From Streptococcus suis YS161 (GTDB lineage: Bacteria; Bacillota; Bacilli; Lactobacillales; Streptococcaceae): a stretch of 64,000 bases of DNA. Where the stretch lies: the NCBI RefSeq assembly GCF_002760245.1, contig NZ_ASCA01000043.1, positions 62,001-126,000 of the forward strand. Reading direction: 5' to 3'. A program made the position numbers and the translations under genes. Positions 54,089 to 64,000 of this stretch are shown here, piece after piece; positions within the stretch are counted from its first letter, which is position 1, and each line of letters begins with the position of its first letter. The notes under the pieces were generated by a model, which did no database searches, was not told where the DNA came from, and worked only from the letters and a program-made list of their open reading frames with translations.

Positions 54089-56914
54089 ATGCAAGAAAAT
54101 ATTGTGATTCATGGGGCGCGTGCCCATAATTTAAAAAATATTGATGTGACCATTCCGCGTGAGAAGCTGGTGGTGGTGACTGGTTTGTCGGGGTCTGGTA
54201 AGTCGAGTTTGGCTTTCGATACCTTGTATGCCGAAGGCCAACGCCGCTATGTAGAGTCTTTGTCTGCCTATGCTCGTCAGTTCTTGGGCAACATGGACAA
54301 GCCAGATGTGGATTCCATAGAGGGGCTCAGCCCTGCTATTTCCATTGACCAAAAAACGACATCGCGGAATCCGCGTTCGACAGTCGGTACAGCGACGGAA
54401 ATCAATGATTATCTCCGTTTGCTCTATGCTCGAGTTGGGGTGCCTTATTGTATCAATGGGCATGGTGCCATCGCAGCTTCCTCGGTGGAGCAAATCGTAG
54501 ATGAGGTTTTGGAATTGCCAGAGCGTCAACGCTTGCAGATTTTAGCGCCGATTGTTCGTAAGAAAAAGGGGCAACACAAGACCATTTTTGAGAAAGTGCA
54601 GAAGGACGGCTATGTTCGGGTACGGGTCAATGGTGATGTCTATGATGTGTCGGAAGTGCCGGAGTTGTCCAAGAGCAAGGCTCATAATATTGAAGTCGTT
54701 GTCGATCGGATTGTCATCAAAGAGGGTATTCGTTCGCGGCTTTTTGACTCCATTGAGGCGGCCCTGCGGATTGCGGACGGCTATGTCATCATCGACACCA
54801 TGGACGAGAAGGAAATGCTTTTCTCTGAGTACTATGCCTGCCCAGTATGTGGCTTTACAGTGCCTGAGTTGGAGCCTCGTCTTTTCTCTTTCAATGCGCC
54901 TTTTGGGTCTTGTAGCGATTGTGACGGTTTGGGGATGAAGCTGGAAGTGGATACGGATTTGATTGTCCCAGATGCCAGTAAGACCTTGCGTGACGGGGCT
55001 TTGGCTCCGTGGAATCCTATTTCTTCTAACTACTATCCTCAGATGTTGGAGCAAGCTATGAACCACTTTGGCGTGGATATGGACAAGCCTTTTGAGGAAT
55101 TGACGGAAGAGGAGAAGAACCTGATTTTCAACGGTTCTGACGGTAAAGAATTCCATTTCCATTATGAAAATGAGTTCGGTGGGGTGCGTGATATTGACAT
55201 TCCGTTTGAAGGCTTGATTACCAACATTAACCGTCGCTACCATGAAACCAACAGTGACTATACACGGACAGTCATGAAGACCTACATGAACGAGTTGACT
55301 TGTGGGACCTGCCACGGCTATCGCCTCAATGACCAAGCCTTGTCTGTCAAAGTCGGTGGCGAAAAGGGACTTCATATCGGGCAGTTGTCTGACTTGTCCG
55401 TGGCTGATCATTTGCAAGTGATTGAACATCTGACTTTGTCTGAAAATGAAGCGACGATTGCGACGCCCATTGTCAAGGAAATCAAGGATCGCCTGTCCTT
55501 CCTTAACAACGTAGGTCTTAACTATCTGACGCTTTCACGAGCAGCGGGGACGCTGTCTGGTGGGGAGAGCCAGCGGATTCGTTTGGCGACCCAGATTGGA
55601 TCCAACCTGTCAGGTGTCCTCTATATTTTGGATGAGCCGTCGATTGGCCTGCACCAGCGGGACAATGACCGCCTGATTGCCAGTCTCAAAAAGATGCGGG
55701 ACTTGGGCAATACCTTGATTGTGGTGGAGCACGATGAGGACACCATGCGTGAGGCGGACTGGTTGATTGACATCGGTCCAGGCGCGGGTGTCTTTGGCGG
55801 AGAAATCGTGGCTTCTGGAACGCCTGCCCAAGTAGCTAAAAATAAAAAATCCATTACAGGTCAGTATCTGTCTGGCAAACGTGAAATTCCTGTTCCTCTA
55901 GAACGCCGTGTTGGCAATGGTCGGTTCTTAGAGGTGACAGGTGCCAAGGAAAACAACCTGCAAGATGTGACTGTTCGTTTCCCGCTTGGGAAATTTGTAG
56001 CGGTGACAGGGGTGTCTGGCTCTGGTAAGTCAACTCTGGTCAATTCCATTTTGAAAAAAGCTATCGCTCAGAAGCTCAATCGAAATTCGGACAAGCCAGG
56101 TAAATTTAAGTCTATTTCAGGAATTGAACACTTGGACCGCCTGATTGATATTGATCAAAGCCCGATTGGACGGACACCGCGTTCCAACCCAGCCACCTAC
56201 ACAGGTGTTTTTGACGATATTCGTGACCTCTTTGCCCAGACCAATGAAGCCAAAATTCGTGGCTACAAGAAGGGGCGATTCTCCTTTAACGTCAAAGGTG
56301 GTCGTTGCGAAGCCTGCTCTGGTGACGGGATTATCAAGATTGAAATGCACTTCCTGCCTGATGTCTTTGTGCCTTGTGAAGTCTGTCATGGACACCGCTA
56401 CAACTCGGAAACCTTGGAAGTACACTACAAGGAGAAAAATATCGCTCAGGTCCTTGATATGACGGTCAATGATGCGGTCGAGTTCTTCAAACATATTCCA
56501 AAAATTGAGCGGAAACTCCGCACTATCCAAGATGTGGGCTTGGGCTATGTTACCCTTGGGCAACCTGCGACAACCCTGTCAGGTGGGGAAGCTCAGCGGA
56601 TGAAATTGGCTTCTGAACTCCACAAGCGGTCGACTGGTAAGTCTCTCTATATCTTGGACGAGCCAACGACAGGCTTGCATACGGAGGACATTGCCCAGTT
56701 GCTCAAGGTCTTGGCCCGCTTTGTCGATGACGGCAACACTGTCCTTGTCATCGAGCACAATCTTGATGTGATCAAGACGGCAGACCATATTATCGACATG
56801 GGACCAGAAGGCGGTGTCGGTGGCGGTACCGTTGTCGCGACAGGAACGCCAGAAGAAGTGGCGGAGAACCCAGCTAGCTTTACAGGCCAGTATTTGAAAA
56901 CTAAGTTGAAATAA
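54089..56914 (+). CDS. uvrA: Excinuclease ABC subunit A
   Basis: 941-residue damage-recognition ATPase of nucleotide excision repair, acting with UvrB and UvrC. Two ABC modules: Walker [15 protein letters not shown] (about residues 32-45) and [13 protein letters not shown]. Signatures are [12 protein letters not shown] and [12 protein letters not shown]. Zinc fingers CPVCGF...CSDCDG and CEACSGDG...CEVCHG are present. Length is normal. The only ATG fitting the UvrA N-terminus ([15 protein letters not shown]) has no nearby Shine-Dalgarno; unit C intervenes. Confidence 0.97.
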   Translation: MQENIVIHGARAHNLKNIDVTIPREKLVVVTGLSGSGKSSLAFDTLYAEGQRRYVESLSAYARQFLGNMDKPDVDSIEGLSPAISIDQKTTSRNPRSTVGTATEINDYLRLLYARVGVPYCINGHGAIAASSVEQIVDEVLELPERQRLQILAPIVRKKKGQHKTIFEKVQKDGYVRVRVNGDVYDVSEVPELSKSKAHNIEVVVDRIVIKEGIRSRLFDSIEAALRIADGYVIIDTMDEKEMLFSEYYACPVCGFTVPELEPRLFSFNAPFGSCSDCDGLGMKLEVDTDLIVPDASKTLRDGALAPWNPISSNYYPQMLEQAMNHFGVDMDKPFEELTEEEKNLIFNGSDGKEFHFHYENEFGGVRDIDIPFEGLITNINRRYHETNSDYTRTVMKTYMNELTCGTCHGYRLNDQALSVKVGGEKGLHIGQLSDLSVADHLQVIEHLTLSENEATIATPIVKEIKDRLSFLNNVGLNYLTLSRAAGTLSGGESQRIRLATQIGSNLSGVLYILDEPSIGLHQRDNDRLIASLKKMRDLGNTLIVVEHDEDTMREADWLIDIGPGAGVFGGEIVASGTPAQVAKNKKSITGQYLSGKREIPVPLERRVGNGRFLEVTGAKENNLQDVTVRFPLGKFVAVTGVSGSGKSTLVNSILKKAIAQKLNRNSDKPGKFKSISGIEHLDRLIDIDQSPIGRTPRSNPATYTGVFDDIRDLFAQTNEAKIRGYKKGRFSFNVKGGRCEACSGDGIIKIEMHFLPDVFVPCEVCHGHRYNSETLEVHYKEKNIAQVLDMTVNDAVEFFKHIPKIERKLRTIQDVGLGYVTLGQPATTLSGGEAQRMKLASELHKRSTGKSLYILDEPTTGLHTEDIAQLLKVLARFVDDGNTVLVIEHNLDVIKTADHIIDMGPEGGVGGGTVVATGTPEEVAENPASFTGQYLKTKLK

Positions 56915-56918
56915 GCAA

Positions 56919-56948
56919 GTAAAAAAGAGCCATCGGCTCTTTTTTACT
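56919..56948. terminator. Bidirectional terminator, uvrA and the RHH gene
   Basis: AGTAAAAAAGAGCC / GGCTCTTTTTTACT with an ATC-type loop. T runs on both strands. The arm overlaps the stop of the small minus-strand gene. A near copy lies at 60172-60198. Confidence 0.88.
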
Positions 56949-57117
56949 GTTCTTTATCCATATTATTCAAGGCATAGTCACAAGCCTGAATGACAAAGCT
57001 TGAGAAACTGACATCTTTTTTGACGATTGCTTCCTCAATTCTATCTACCAACTCTGACGGAAATCGAATGGTTTTGATTTCTGTTTCTTTTTTATCTGAT
57101 TTTAATTTAAATGCCAT
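56944..57117 (-). CDS. Small ribbon-helix-helix-like protein (57 residues)
   Basis: Reading frame MAFKLKSDKKETEIKTIRFP followed by SELVDRIEEAIVKKDVSFSS and FVIQACDYALNNMDKEQ. The pattern (short basic strand KTIRFP, then helices with 'SFSSFVIQAC') fits a CopG/Arc-type ribbon-helix-helix DNA-binding protein. AAGGAG lies 7 bases before the ATG. It is convergent with uvrA and divergent from the surface protein gene. Unpaired with a visible toxin. Targets unknown; the divergent surface protein promoter is a candidate. Confidence 0.75.
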   Translation of the reverse strand: MAFKLKSDKKETEIKTIRFPSELVDRIEEAIVKKDVSFSSFVIQACDYALNNMDKEQ

Positions 57118-57255
57118 TTATTTGCTCCTTGTTACAAGTGTATAGCGAAATAAATGAATATGAAATATTACAAATTGTATTACTAAATGTATTGCAAAAA
57201 TAAAGAGTGTATAGTAAAATATTTTGGAAGACTATTTCATAAAAGGGAGAATTAT

Positions 57256-60111
57256 ATGGTTTATAGTAGAACTCAGCGCATCCAAGAAGAAAAGAATCAG
57301 CGTTTACGATATGGGATTCGTAAATTTACAGGCTTAGGAGCCGCATCTGCTCTATTAGGAGTGGGTTTACTAACAAGTTTATCGGTTCATGCACAGACTA
57401 AGACGGCAGAGGTTCGTTATGATTATGTAACGACTGAGGAATTGACTGAGGCAGAGAAAAAGGCGATTTTTACAGAGCTTCCAGCTCAGGTGACAGAAGA
57501 TGTGAACTACTATCTTGTGTATAGAAAAGTAGGGTCTTCAATTTTGCCACAGACAGGAGAAAGCACAGGTGTATTAGCTGGAGCTATTGGGGCAGGCTTG
57601 CTACTGGTTGGTATAACTGTTGGTCGGAAAAATCAACGGATGGTTCGCTCAGCAATGACCTTGACCTTGGTAGGAGGAAGTCTGGTTTTCACCTCTGTAT
57701 CTGCCGTGACGGTTGCCCAGCTGGCTCAGTATGGTCAAACTCAAACATTGACAGTAGGATCAGCACTCCCAGATGGAAAGATTTCAATTGCAGGTTATGA
57801 GTTTGTAGGTTATTTGGAGGGGAAAAAGCAGAGCAGTGAGACAAGTCCAACTCTACCTACTGGTTCAATAGATAAGGCAGAAGAAAATGAGAATCTACTT
57901 GTCCAACCAACCCAACCAGCAGATGAGAACAAATCAGACATCCCAGCAGAATCAACTCCGTCAGAGGATAAGGTAACAGACACTCCGGCAGAACCAACCC
58001 CGTCTGAAGACAAGGTTGAAGAAGTCCCAGCAGAAAGTAAGCCAGCGGAGAAACCCGTTGAAGAAACAGGAGGTGGTCAGGTTATCGGTACAGAAGACAA
58101 GGTTATTTCAGAAACGGAGAAACCAGTCCAACCAGAAATACCTGCGCCAGTGGAAAAACCAGCTGTACCAGGGGAAAAGGAAACGACTGTTACACCTGGT
58201 GAAGAGAAACCTGTTAGTCCAGAACTTCCAACTAATCCAGCAGAACCAGATCGACCTGTTGATACAGTTCGAACAGATGTAGAGAACCAGGTAACGGTCA
58301 TCAAGTATGGAACTAGCTATGTGAAAGATACAAGTTTGCAAGCTGGAGAAAGCAAGGTTCTTACACAAGGTGTGGATGGAAAGGAAATAGTCACCACTAA
58401 AGTAACCTATACCAATAATGTAGAGACCGCTCGTGAGATCGTTGCGACTGAAACAATTGAACCTGTTACAGAAGTAATCGCCTATAATGATGAGGTTTCT
58501 AAAAATCGAGAAGAGCTTATAGAAAGCTTGACGACTATTTCATTTGCTACAGAGCGTCGTGCCAATGCTGATCTGGAAGTAGGTTCCGAACGTGTACTGG
58601 TAGCAGGAGTTAATGGACAAACCAAGACCCTTACAAAGAAAGTCTATGATTCTACAGGTGCAGTCATTAGTGAAGAAGTGGTCAGCACTGAAGTTATTGC
58701 TCAACCAGTTACGCAAGTCATTGAATACGGTACTAAGCCAAAGTCTGTTGTTGAAACAACAGAGGAAACCAAGGTAACAGAGCTTGACTACACTGTTGAA
58801 ACTCGTCAGAATCCAGACTTGGAAAAAGGTCAAACCCGTACACTTACAAAAGGAAGAAAGGGAACACTAACCCAAACCTATCGCATTACTAAGACAGACG
58901 GCAATGAAACGGCGCGTGAATTAGTAAAAGAAGAACGTGTCGAACCGGTAAATGAGATTATTGAAGTCGGTACAAAGGCTGTTGTTCGTTACCAAACTCG
59001 CCAAGAAACAAGTGTCATTCCATTTACTACAGAAACTCGTCAGGTGGATAGCTTATTTGAAGGTGAAAGTCGTGAGTTGGTAGCAGGAGTGGACGGTCAG
59101 CAAACACAGACCTATAAGGATACCTATGTGGACGGCGTCAAGGTTGCCTCTGAAATGGTGGGGCAACCAGAGGTTATTCAGCCAATTAAGCGTATAGTAG
59201 AAGTTGGTATCAAGAAAGAAGAGACCAGTCAAGTTCTGACAGAAACGGAGGTGCTTGCCTATACTTCAATCAAAGAAGAAGATCCGAATCTCCCAGAAGG
59301 TGAAACAAAAATCAAAGTTCAGGGAGTAAACGGGGAGCGTAAGGTCCGTATCACACGGGTCACCAATAACCGTACTGGTCAAGTAAGCGAAACCCGCGAG
59401 GTCATCTCTGAGACTGCACCAGTCAATGAGGTCCTTGTGGTCGGCACTAAACCTGCCAGCGAAAGCCTGCTCGACAAGAAGACGCTAACGCTGGATGAGT
59501 TCATGAGCCTCACCGAGGAGCAGCAGGACGCCTTCATCGCTAAGAAAGGAACCGTGCCTGGCACGACCATCCGAACTGGCGCAACCAAGGACACCCTTGA
59601 GAAGGTGGAGCAGCTCATCAACCTCGACAAGCTCAACGCTGAGTTCGTCAGCCTGCTTAACGCAGCCCGTGCGGCAGAAGGCCTATCGGCTGTAACATAC
59701 GCAGGTCAGGGCTCAGACGCTCAAAACGCGGCGACTGCTCGTGCCAACGAAATGGCGGACCACGGTAGTCTTCGCTACCAAGGGACAGCGGATGGCGCTC
59801 ACAAGCGCCCAGACGGCTCTAAGTGGACCACCATCTACACAGCAGAGCAGACAGCTCGACAAGGCTGGCGTGGTGAAAACGCACTCCAGATGGGCTCATC
59901 ACTCAGCGCATACAGCGCCATCAACGAGAGCCGCATCGCCAACAACCTCTTCACTGAGTGGATGAACTCCGCTGGCCACAAGGCCGTCATGATGAAAAAC
60001 CTGGACAACCTCCAGGTGGCAGTCGGCATCGGACTCAACGACAAGGCTATCGAGACCACCTTCAACCAGGGTGTGACCGTGGCCATGCTGGAATTGGTTG
60101 AGCCAAAACCG
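57256..60111 (+). CDS. Mosaic surface protein: IgA1-protease-like N-terminus, G5 repeats, CAP domain
   Basis: About 951 residues (stop codon at 60112). A YSIRK-like signal (RYGIRKFTGLGAASALLGVG, about 18-38) precedes a short domain resembling the N-terminus of streptococcal IgA1/zinc metalloproteases. The sortase motif LPQTG is at 97-101, near the N-terminus, followed by two hydrophobic helices (103-122, 133-155). Then a Pro/Glu-rich linker (about 190-345), five G5 domains (about 345-740) and a C-terminal CAP/SCP domain (about 790-950: LNAARAAEGLSAVTY, GENALQMG, EWMNSAGHKAVMM). The usual M26 protease domain is absent. GC rises sharply from about 59400. Start at 57256 follows AAGGGAGA. Confidence 0.85.
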
Positions 60112-60171
60112 TAGAGGATTGATTTTATCGGCTGTAGAGTTCGGCATCAAAACATTAAAGGTCTTGTGATA

Positions 60172-60202
60172 TAAAAAAGAGCCGTCGGCTCTTTTTTACT
60201 CT
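60172..60202 (+). terminator. Terminator after the surface protein gene
   Basis: TAAAAAAGAGCC / GGCTCTTTTTTA with a GTC loop (60172-60183, 60187-60198), nearly the same as the uvrA terminator. Confidence 0.9.
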
Positions 60203-60221
60203 TGAAAGTACTTTTTTGCAA

Positions 60222-60250
60222 TTGCTTAGATGGCATAAATTCGGTATAAT
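60222..60250 (+). promoter_or_regulatory. Promoter of the DUF1266-like gene
   Basis: TTGCTT (60222-60227), 17-base spacer, TATAAT (60245-60250). Confidence 0.6.
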
Positions 60251-60282
60251 AGAAAAAATAAGTTTTCAATAAGGAGATGTCC

Positions 60283-61629
60283 ATGCAATCTGAATACGTT
60301 TTACTATGCAGTCCATACCGATATAGCTCGGTTTTTGCGAATGTAGTGAATAGACAATTTATCGAAAAAGAACTACTGAGTGTCGTCATGCCAGGTGTCA
60401 ACATTACGACAAGAAGTATGCTGAGAACCATGTTGGAAACAAACTATGGTATTACGGATGAGTCGAGTTTGAAGGAAGAAATTGCCAAGCTTGAAAATGG
60501 TGATTATCATGCTTTAGAAGAAATTTCTTCATTTCTCAATGGAATAGAGAATCCTATTGTAAAAGAATTTTATCTTTCTTTACATGAATTAACAGGTTCG
60601 CGAAACATCCAAGGCTTTGACGATTGCCGTATTATTGATGTCTTAACGAAATCCTATGCAGCTCGCTTGATTTCCAAAGAAGAATTTGAGGAACTCTTTA
60701 CTAAGCAAACGGAACGTATCAGAAATGGTTATCAAACTTGGGAACAGTATCTAGCATCTTGTGTACTTGGAAAATTGCTTCAATTTATCCCAGCTTCAGA
60801 AACCATTACGAGTGTTGAAGAGTACATCATAGATATTTATTCCTTCTGTATTGCACCGACCAATGTATTTGCCTATGGGACGTTTTGGGCAAATCACGAC
60901 TTGGCTCATTTGACAGCCTTGTTAGAAAACTTCTTGCCTGAGGAGATTCTTACAGATATCAAATCCAGAAAAAATCTTGTCGATTATAAAGACAAGATTC
61001 CGGGCTTGAATGCTCCTTCAAATGCCTTGATTGCTTACTTTGATGAAAAATACATAGACACAAATTTGATTGATACCAATCGTTATGATTATCTAAGTCA
61101 GCTTGCGGACTATGTTTTTTGGACACCATTGGTTGAGAACAATCTGGAATGGCTGATTACAGAAAAGAATCTGAAAGAACAAGACACGATTCTGTTGCCG
61201 ACAGAATTTGCCAGCTATTACTCAGCCAGCGAATTTTGGGATTGTTACAAAAAATATCCTGAATTACAGAATGAACATATCTTTGCCATGTTTAAAGGTG
61301 TTTTCAGTATAACTGTCTTGTTTACGGAAGAAGCAGCATACACCTTTAAGAAAAAATTATTCGGAAAACCTGCACTGGTTAAAATCCCTTGGGACCAAGT
61401 TCCTTTACATGCTTCTCTTGATTTAGAATTTAAAGAGAGCAGAATCCTTTTGGATAAAAAGGTTATTTCTGATGTTAGCCCAGTTTTAAGTGAAATTGGT
61501 TTAAATGAAGACACATTATCAAGCCTAAATTCTCAAGAAAGAAAAGCACTTGAAAAGGAATGGCAAGAAAAAATGAATCAGTTCCTAGAGAGTATTCCAC
61601 AACGAATTCGTGAATTCAAAGGGAAATGA
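60283..61629 (+). CDS. Hypothetical protein, possibly DUF1266-related
   Basis: 448 residues from the ATG at 60283, which lies 6 bases after AAGGAG (an ATG at 60277 touches the ribosome-binding site). The region NYGITDESSLKEEIAKLENG ... YAARLISKEEFEELFTKQTERI ... GYQTWEQYLASCVLGKLLQF loosely follows the DUF1266 pattern (W-x-I-x-s-x-e-x-L, then D..R, then Y-x-s-W-x-x-Y-x-x-g). No signal peptide or membrane segment is visible. Function unknown. It lies directly before the restriction system but has its own promoter and terminator. Confidence 0.65.
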   Translation: MQSEYVLLCSPYRYSSVFANVVNRQFIEKELLSVVMPGVNITTRSMLRTMLETNYGITDESSLKEEIAKLENGDYHALEEISSFLNGIENPIVKEFYLSLHELTGSRNIQGFDDCRIIDVLTKSYAARLISKEEFEELFTKQTERIRNGYQTWEQYLASCVLGKLLQFIPASETITSVEEYIIDIYSFCIAPTNVFAYGTFWANHDLAHLTALLENFLPEEILTDIKSRKNLVDYKDKIPGLNAPSNALIAYFDEKYIDTNLIDTNRYDYLSQLADYVFWTPLVENNLEWLITEKNLKEQDTILLPTEFASYYSASEFWDCYKKYPELQNEHIFAMFKGVFSITVLFTEEAAYTFKKKLFGKPALVKIPWDQVPLHASLDLEFKESRILLDKKVISDVSPVLSEIGLNEDTLSSLNSQERKALEKEWQEKMNQFLESIPQRIREFKGK

Positions 61630-61651
61630 GAGGAAACTGGTTGAGTTGTTC

Positions 61652-61675
61652 AAAAAGTCGCTCTAGCGGCTTTTT
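61652..61675 (+). terminator. Terminator after the DUF1266-like gene
   Basis: AAAAAGTCGCT / AGCGGCTTTTT stem with a CT loop. Confidence 0.85.
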
Positions 61676-61717
61676 ATTTTGCTGCTGGAAACTATTAATC
61701 AAACATATTTAGAGATA

Positions 61718-61726
61718 TGGTATAAT
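61718..61726 (+). promoter_or_regulatory. Extended -10 promoter of dpnM, predicting a leaderless mRNA
   Basis: TGG-TATAAT ends at 61726, 7 bases before the dpnM ATG at 61734. There is no ribosome-binding site, so the message should start at or next to the start codon. Confidence 0.6.
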
Positions 61727-61730
61727 ATAA

Positions 61731-63370
<1,640 letters not shown>

Positions 63371-63384
<14 letters not shown>

Positions 63385-64000
63385 AGATTTCGAAGAATGG
63401 CTATCAACCATGACTGACACTATCGCGGATTGGGTTTATTATACAGATTTTCCAAAAGTTTACGACAATGTGGAAAGTATAAAAATTCCTCTCAATATTC
63501 TGAATAGTCTTATTGGCAGTAAAAATATAAGGCAGGATTTTCTAGATTTGTATCAAAATTATCCAGAAATTTTGAAGGTTGTACCAATCCTTATTGCGAA
63601 ACGTTTGAAAGATACAATCATTGTTAAAGATCCTCTAAAAGATTTTTATTTCGATTTTCGTAAGCCAAATTATAGTATTGAAGAATACGCTATGTTTTTA
63701 GAAAAGTCAGGAATCTTTGATTTACTTGAGAAGCATATTGTATCAAATCTAGTGGACTACGTTACAGGAGTCGAAGTCGGCATGGATACGAACGGTAGGA
63801 AGAATCGTACTGGGCATGCTATGGAAAATATTGTACAACATTATCTAGAAGCGGCGGGTTATGTTTTAGGTGAGACCCTATTCAAGGAAATCTATCAAAA
63901 TGAGATTGAGGAACTTTTCTCAGTTGATTTATCCGCCATCACTAATGAGGGGAATACAGCCAAACGATTTGACTTTGTTATCAAGCATAATTCAACTATT
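63371..64000 (+). CDS. dpnB: DpnII-type restriction endonuclease (3' end outside window)
   Basis: Open frame from a GTG at 63371, reading VEKNRDFEEWLSTMTDTIAD, FLDLYQNYPEILKVVPILIA, DYVTGVEVGMDTNGRKNRTG and, near the edge, KRFDFVIKHNSTI; no stop before 64000 (210 codons; the family is about 288). GGAG at 63360-63363 is a suitable ribosome-binding site, and the start overlaps dpnA by 14 bases. It cleaves unmethylated GATC. The MDTNGRKNRTG and later acidic regions fit the DpnII fold. Confidence 0.92.

Noticed and set aside
54542-55429. 295-codon open frame antisense to uvrA
   Set aside because: Arises from the codon pattern of uvrA; no ribosome-binding site and no recognisable domain.
60283-61629. 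Part of the DpnII restriction system
   Set aside because: It has its own promoter and terminator and no nuclease, methylase or helicase motif; adjacency alone is weak evidence.

Overview
The window is a low-GC Gram-positive chromosome segment from a streptococcus, most likely Streptococcus suis or a close relative. This rests on gene content and protein resemblance: suf and pdh loci of streptococcal type, a mecA / UndP-sugar transferase / suf gene order, an E3 with its own lipoyl domain, LCP and EcsAB genes, an IgA1-protease-like surface protein N-terminus, and a DpnII-type restriction system. Species assignment is inference; no database was searched. No rRNA, tRNA or CRISPR array was seen.

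Layout. 1-5.6 kb: branched-chain amino acid synthesis (ilvB-ilvN-ilvC, then ilvA) and an SPFH membrane protein. 5.7-9.3 kb: a small HTH protein, a polar amino acid ABC importer on the minus strand, and uppP. 9.4-17.5 kb: mecA, the UndP-GlcNAc-1-P transferase gene, a 750-bp repeat-filled gap, and sufCDSU with sufB set apart. 17.7-25.2 kb: a minus-strand D,D-carboxypeptidase and an oligopeptide importer in the order oppA / oppDFBC, the latter with its own promoter and leader. 25.3-34.1 kb: Asp23-like protein, fakA, tsaE, an acetyltransferase, an LCP protein, a hairpin-rich gap, hit and a small protein on the minus strand, ecsAB, ccrZ and trmB. 34.3-40.0 kb: the rimP-nusA-rnpM-ylxQ-infB-rbfA translation operon. 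40.1-42.8 kb: two lipoprotein genes and a TRIC-like channel. 43.0-50.1 kb: pyruvate dehydrogenase pdhA, B, C, D followed by lplA, which loads lipoate onto E2 and E3. 50.3-51.4 kb: rpsF-ssb-rpsR. 51.7-53.3 kb: DUF1129 and corA, minus strand. 54.1-56.9 kb: uvrA behind a leader of about 690 nt. 56.9-60.1 kb: a 57-residue ribbon-helix-helix protein and a mosaic surface protein. 60.3-64 kb: a DUF1266-like protein and dpnM-dpnA-dpnB, cut by the window end.

The most unusual feature is a family of hairpin-forming elements, about 107-109 or 210 bp long. They begin near ATTGAACAC and end near TTTGTATCTTA. Copies lie between a perfect Shine-Dalgarno (AGAAAGGA) and the start codon of sufB, pdhC, pdhD and uvrA (three tandem units at uvrA), and one copy is inverted after pdhC. 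Basal stems differ in sequence between copies but keep pairing. These genes have no Shine-Dalgarno at normal spacing. Removing the element would restore normal spacing, so the elements look mobile and may control translation of Fe-S assembly, pyruvate dehydrogenase and DNA repair genes. All hairpins and promoters reported here were found by eye.
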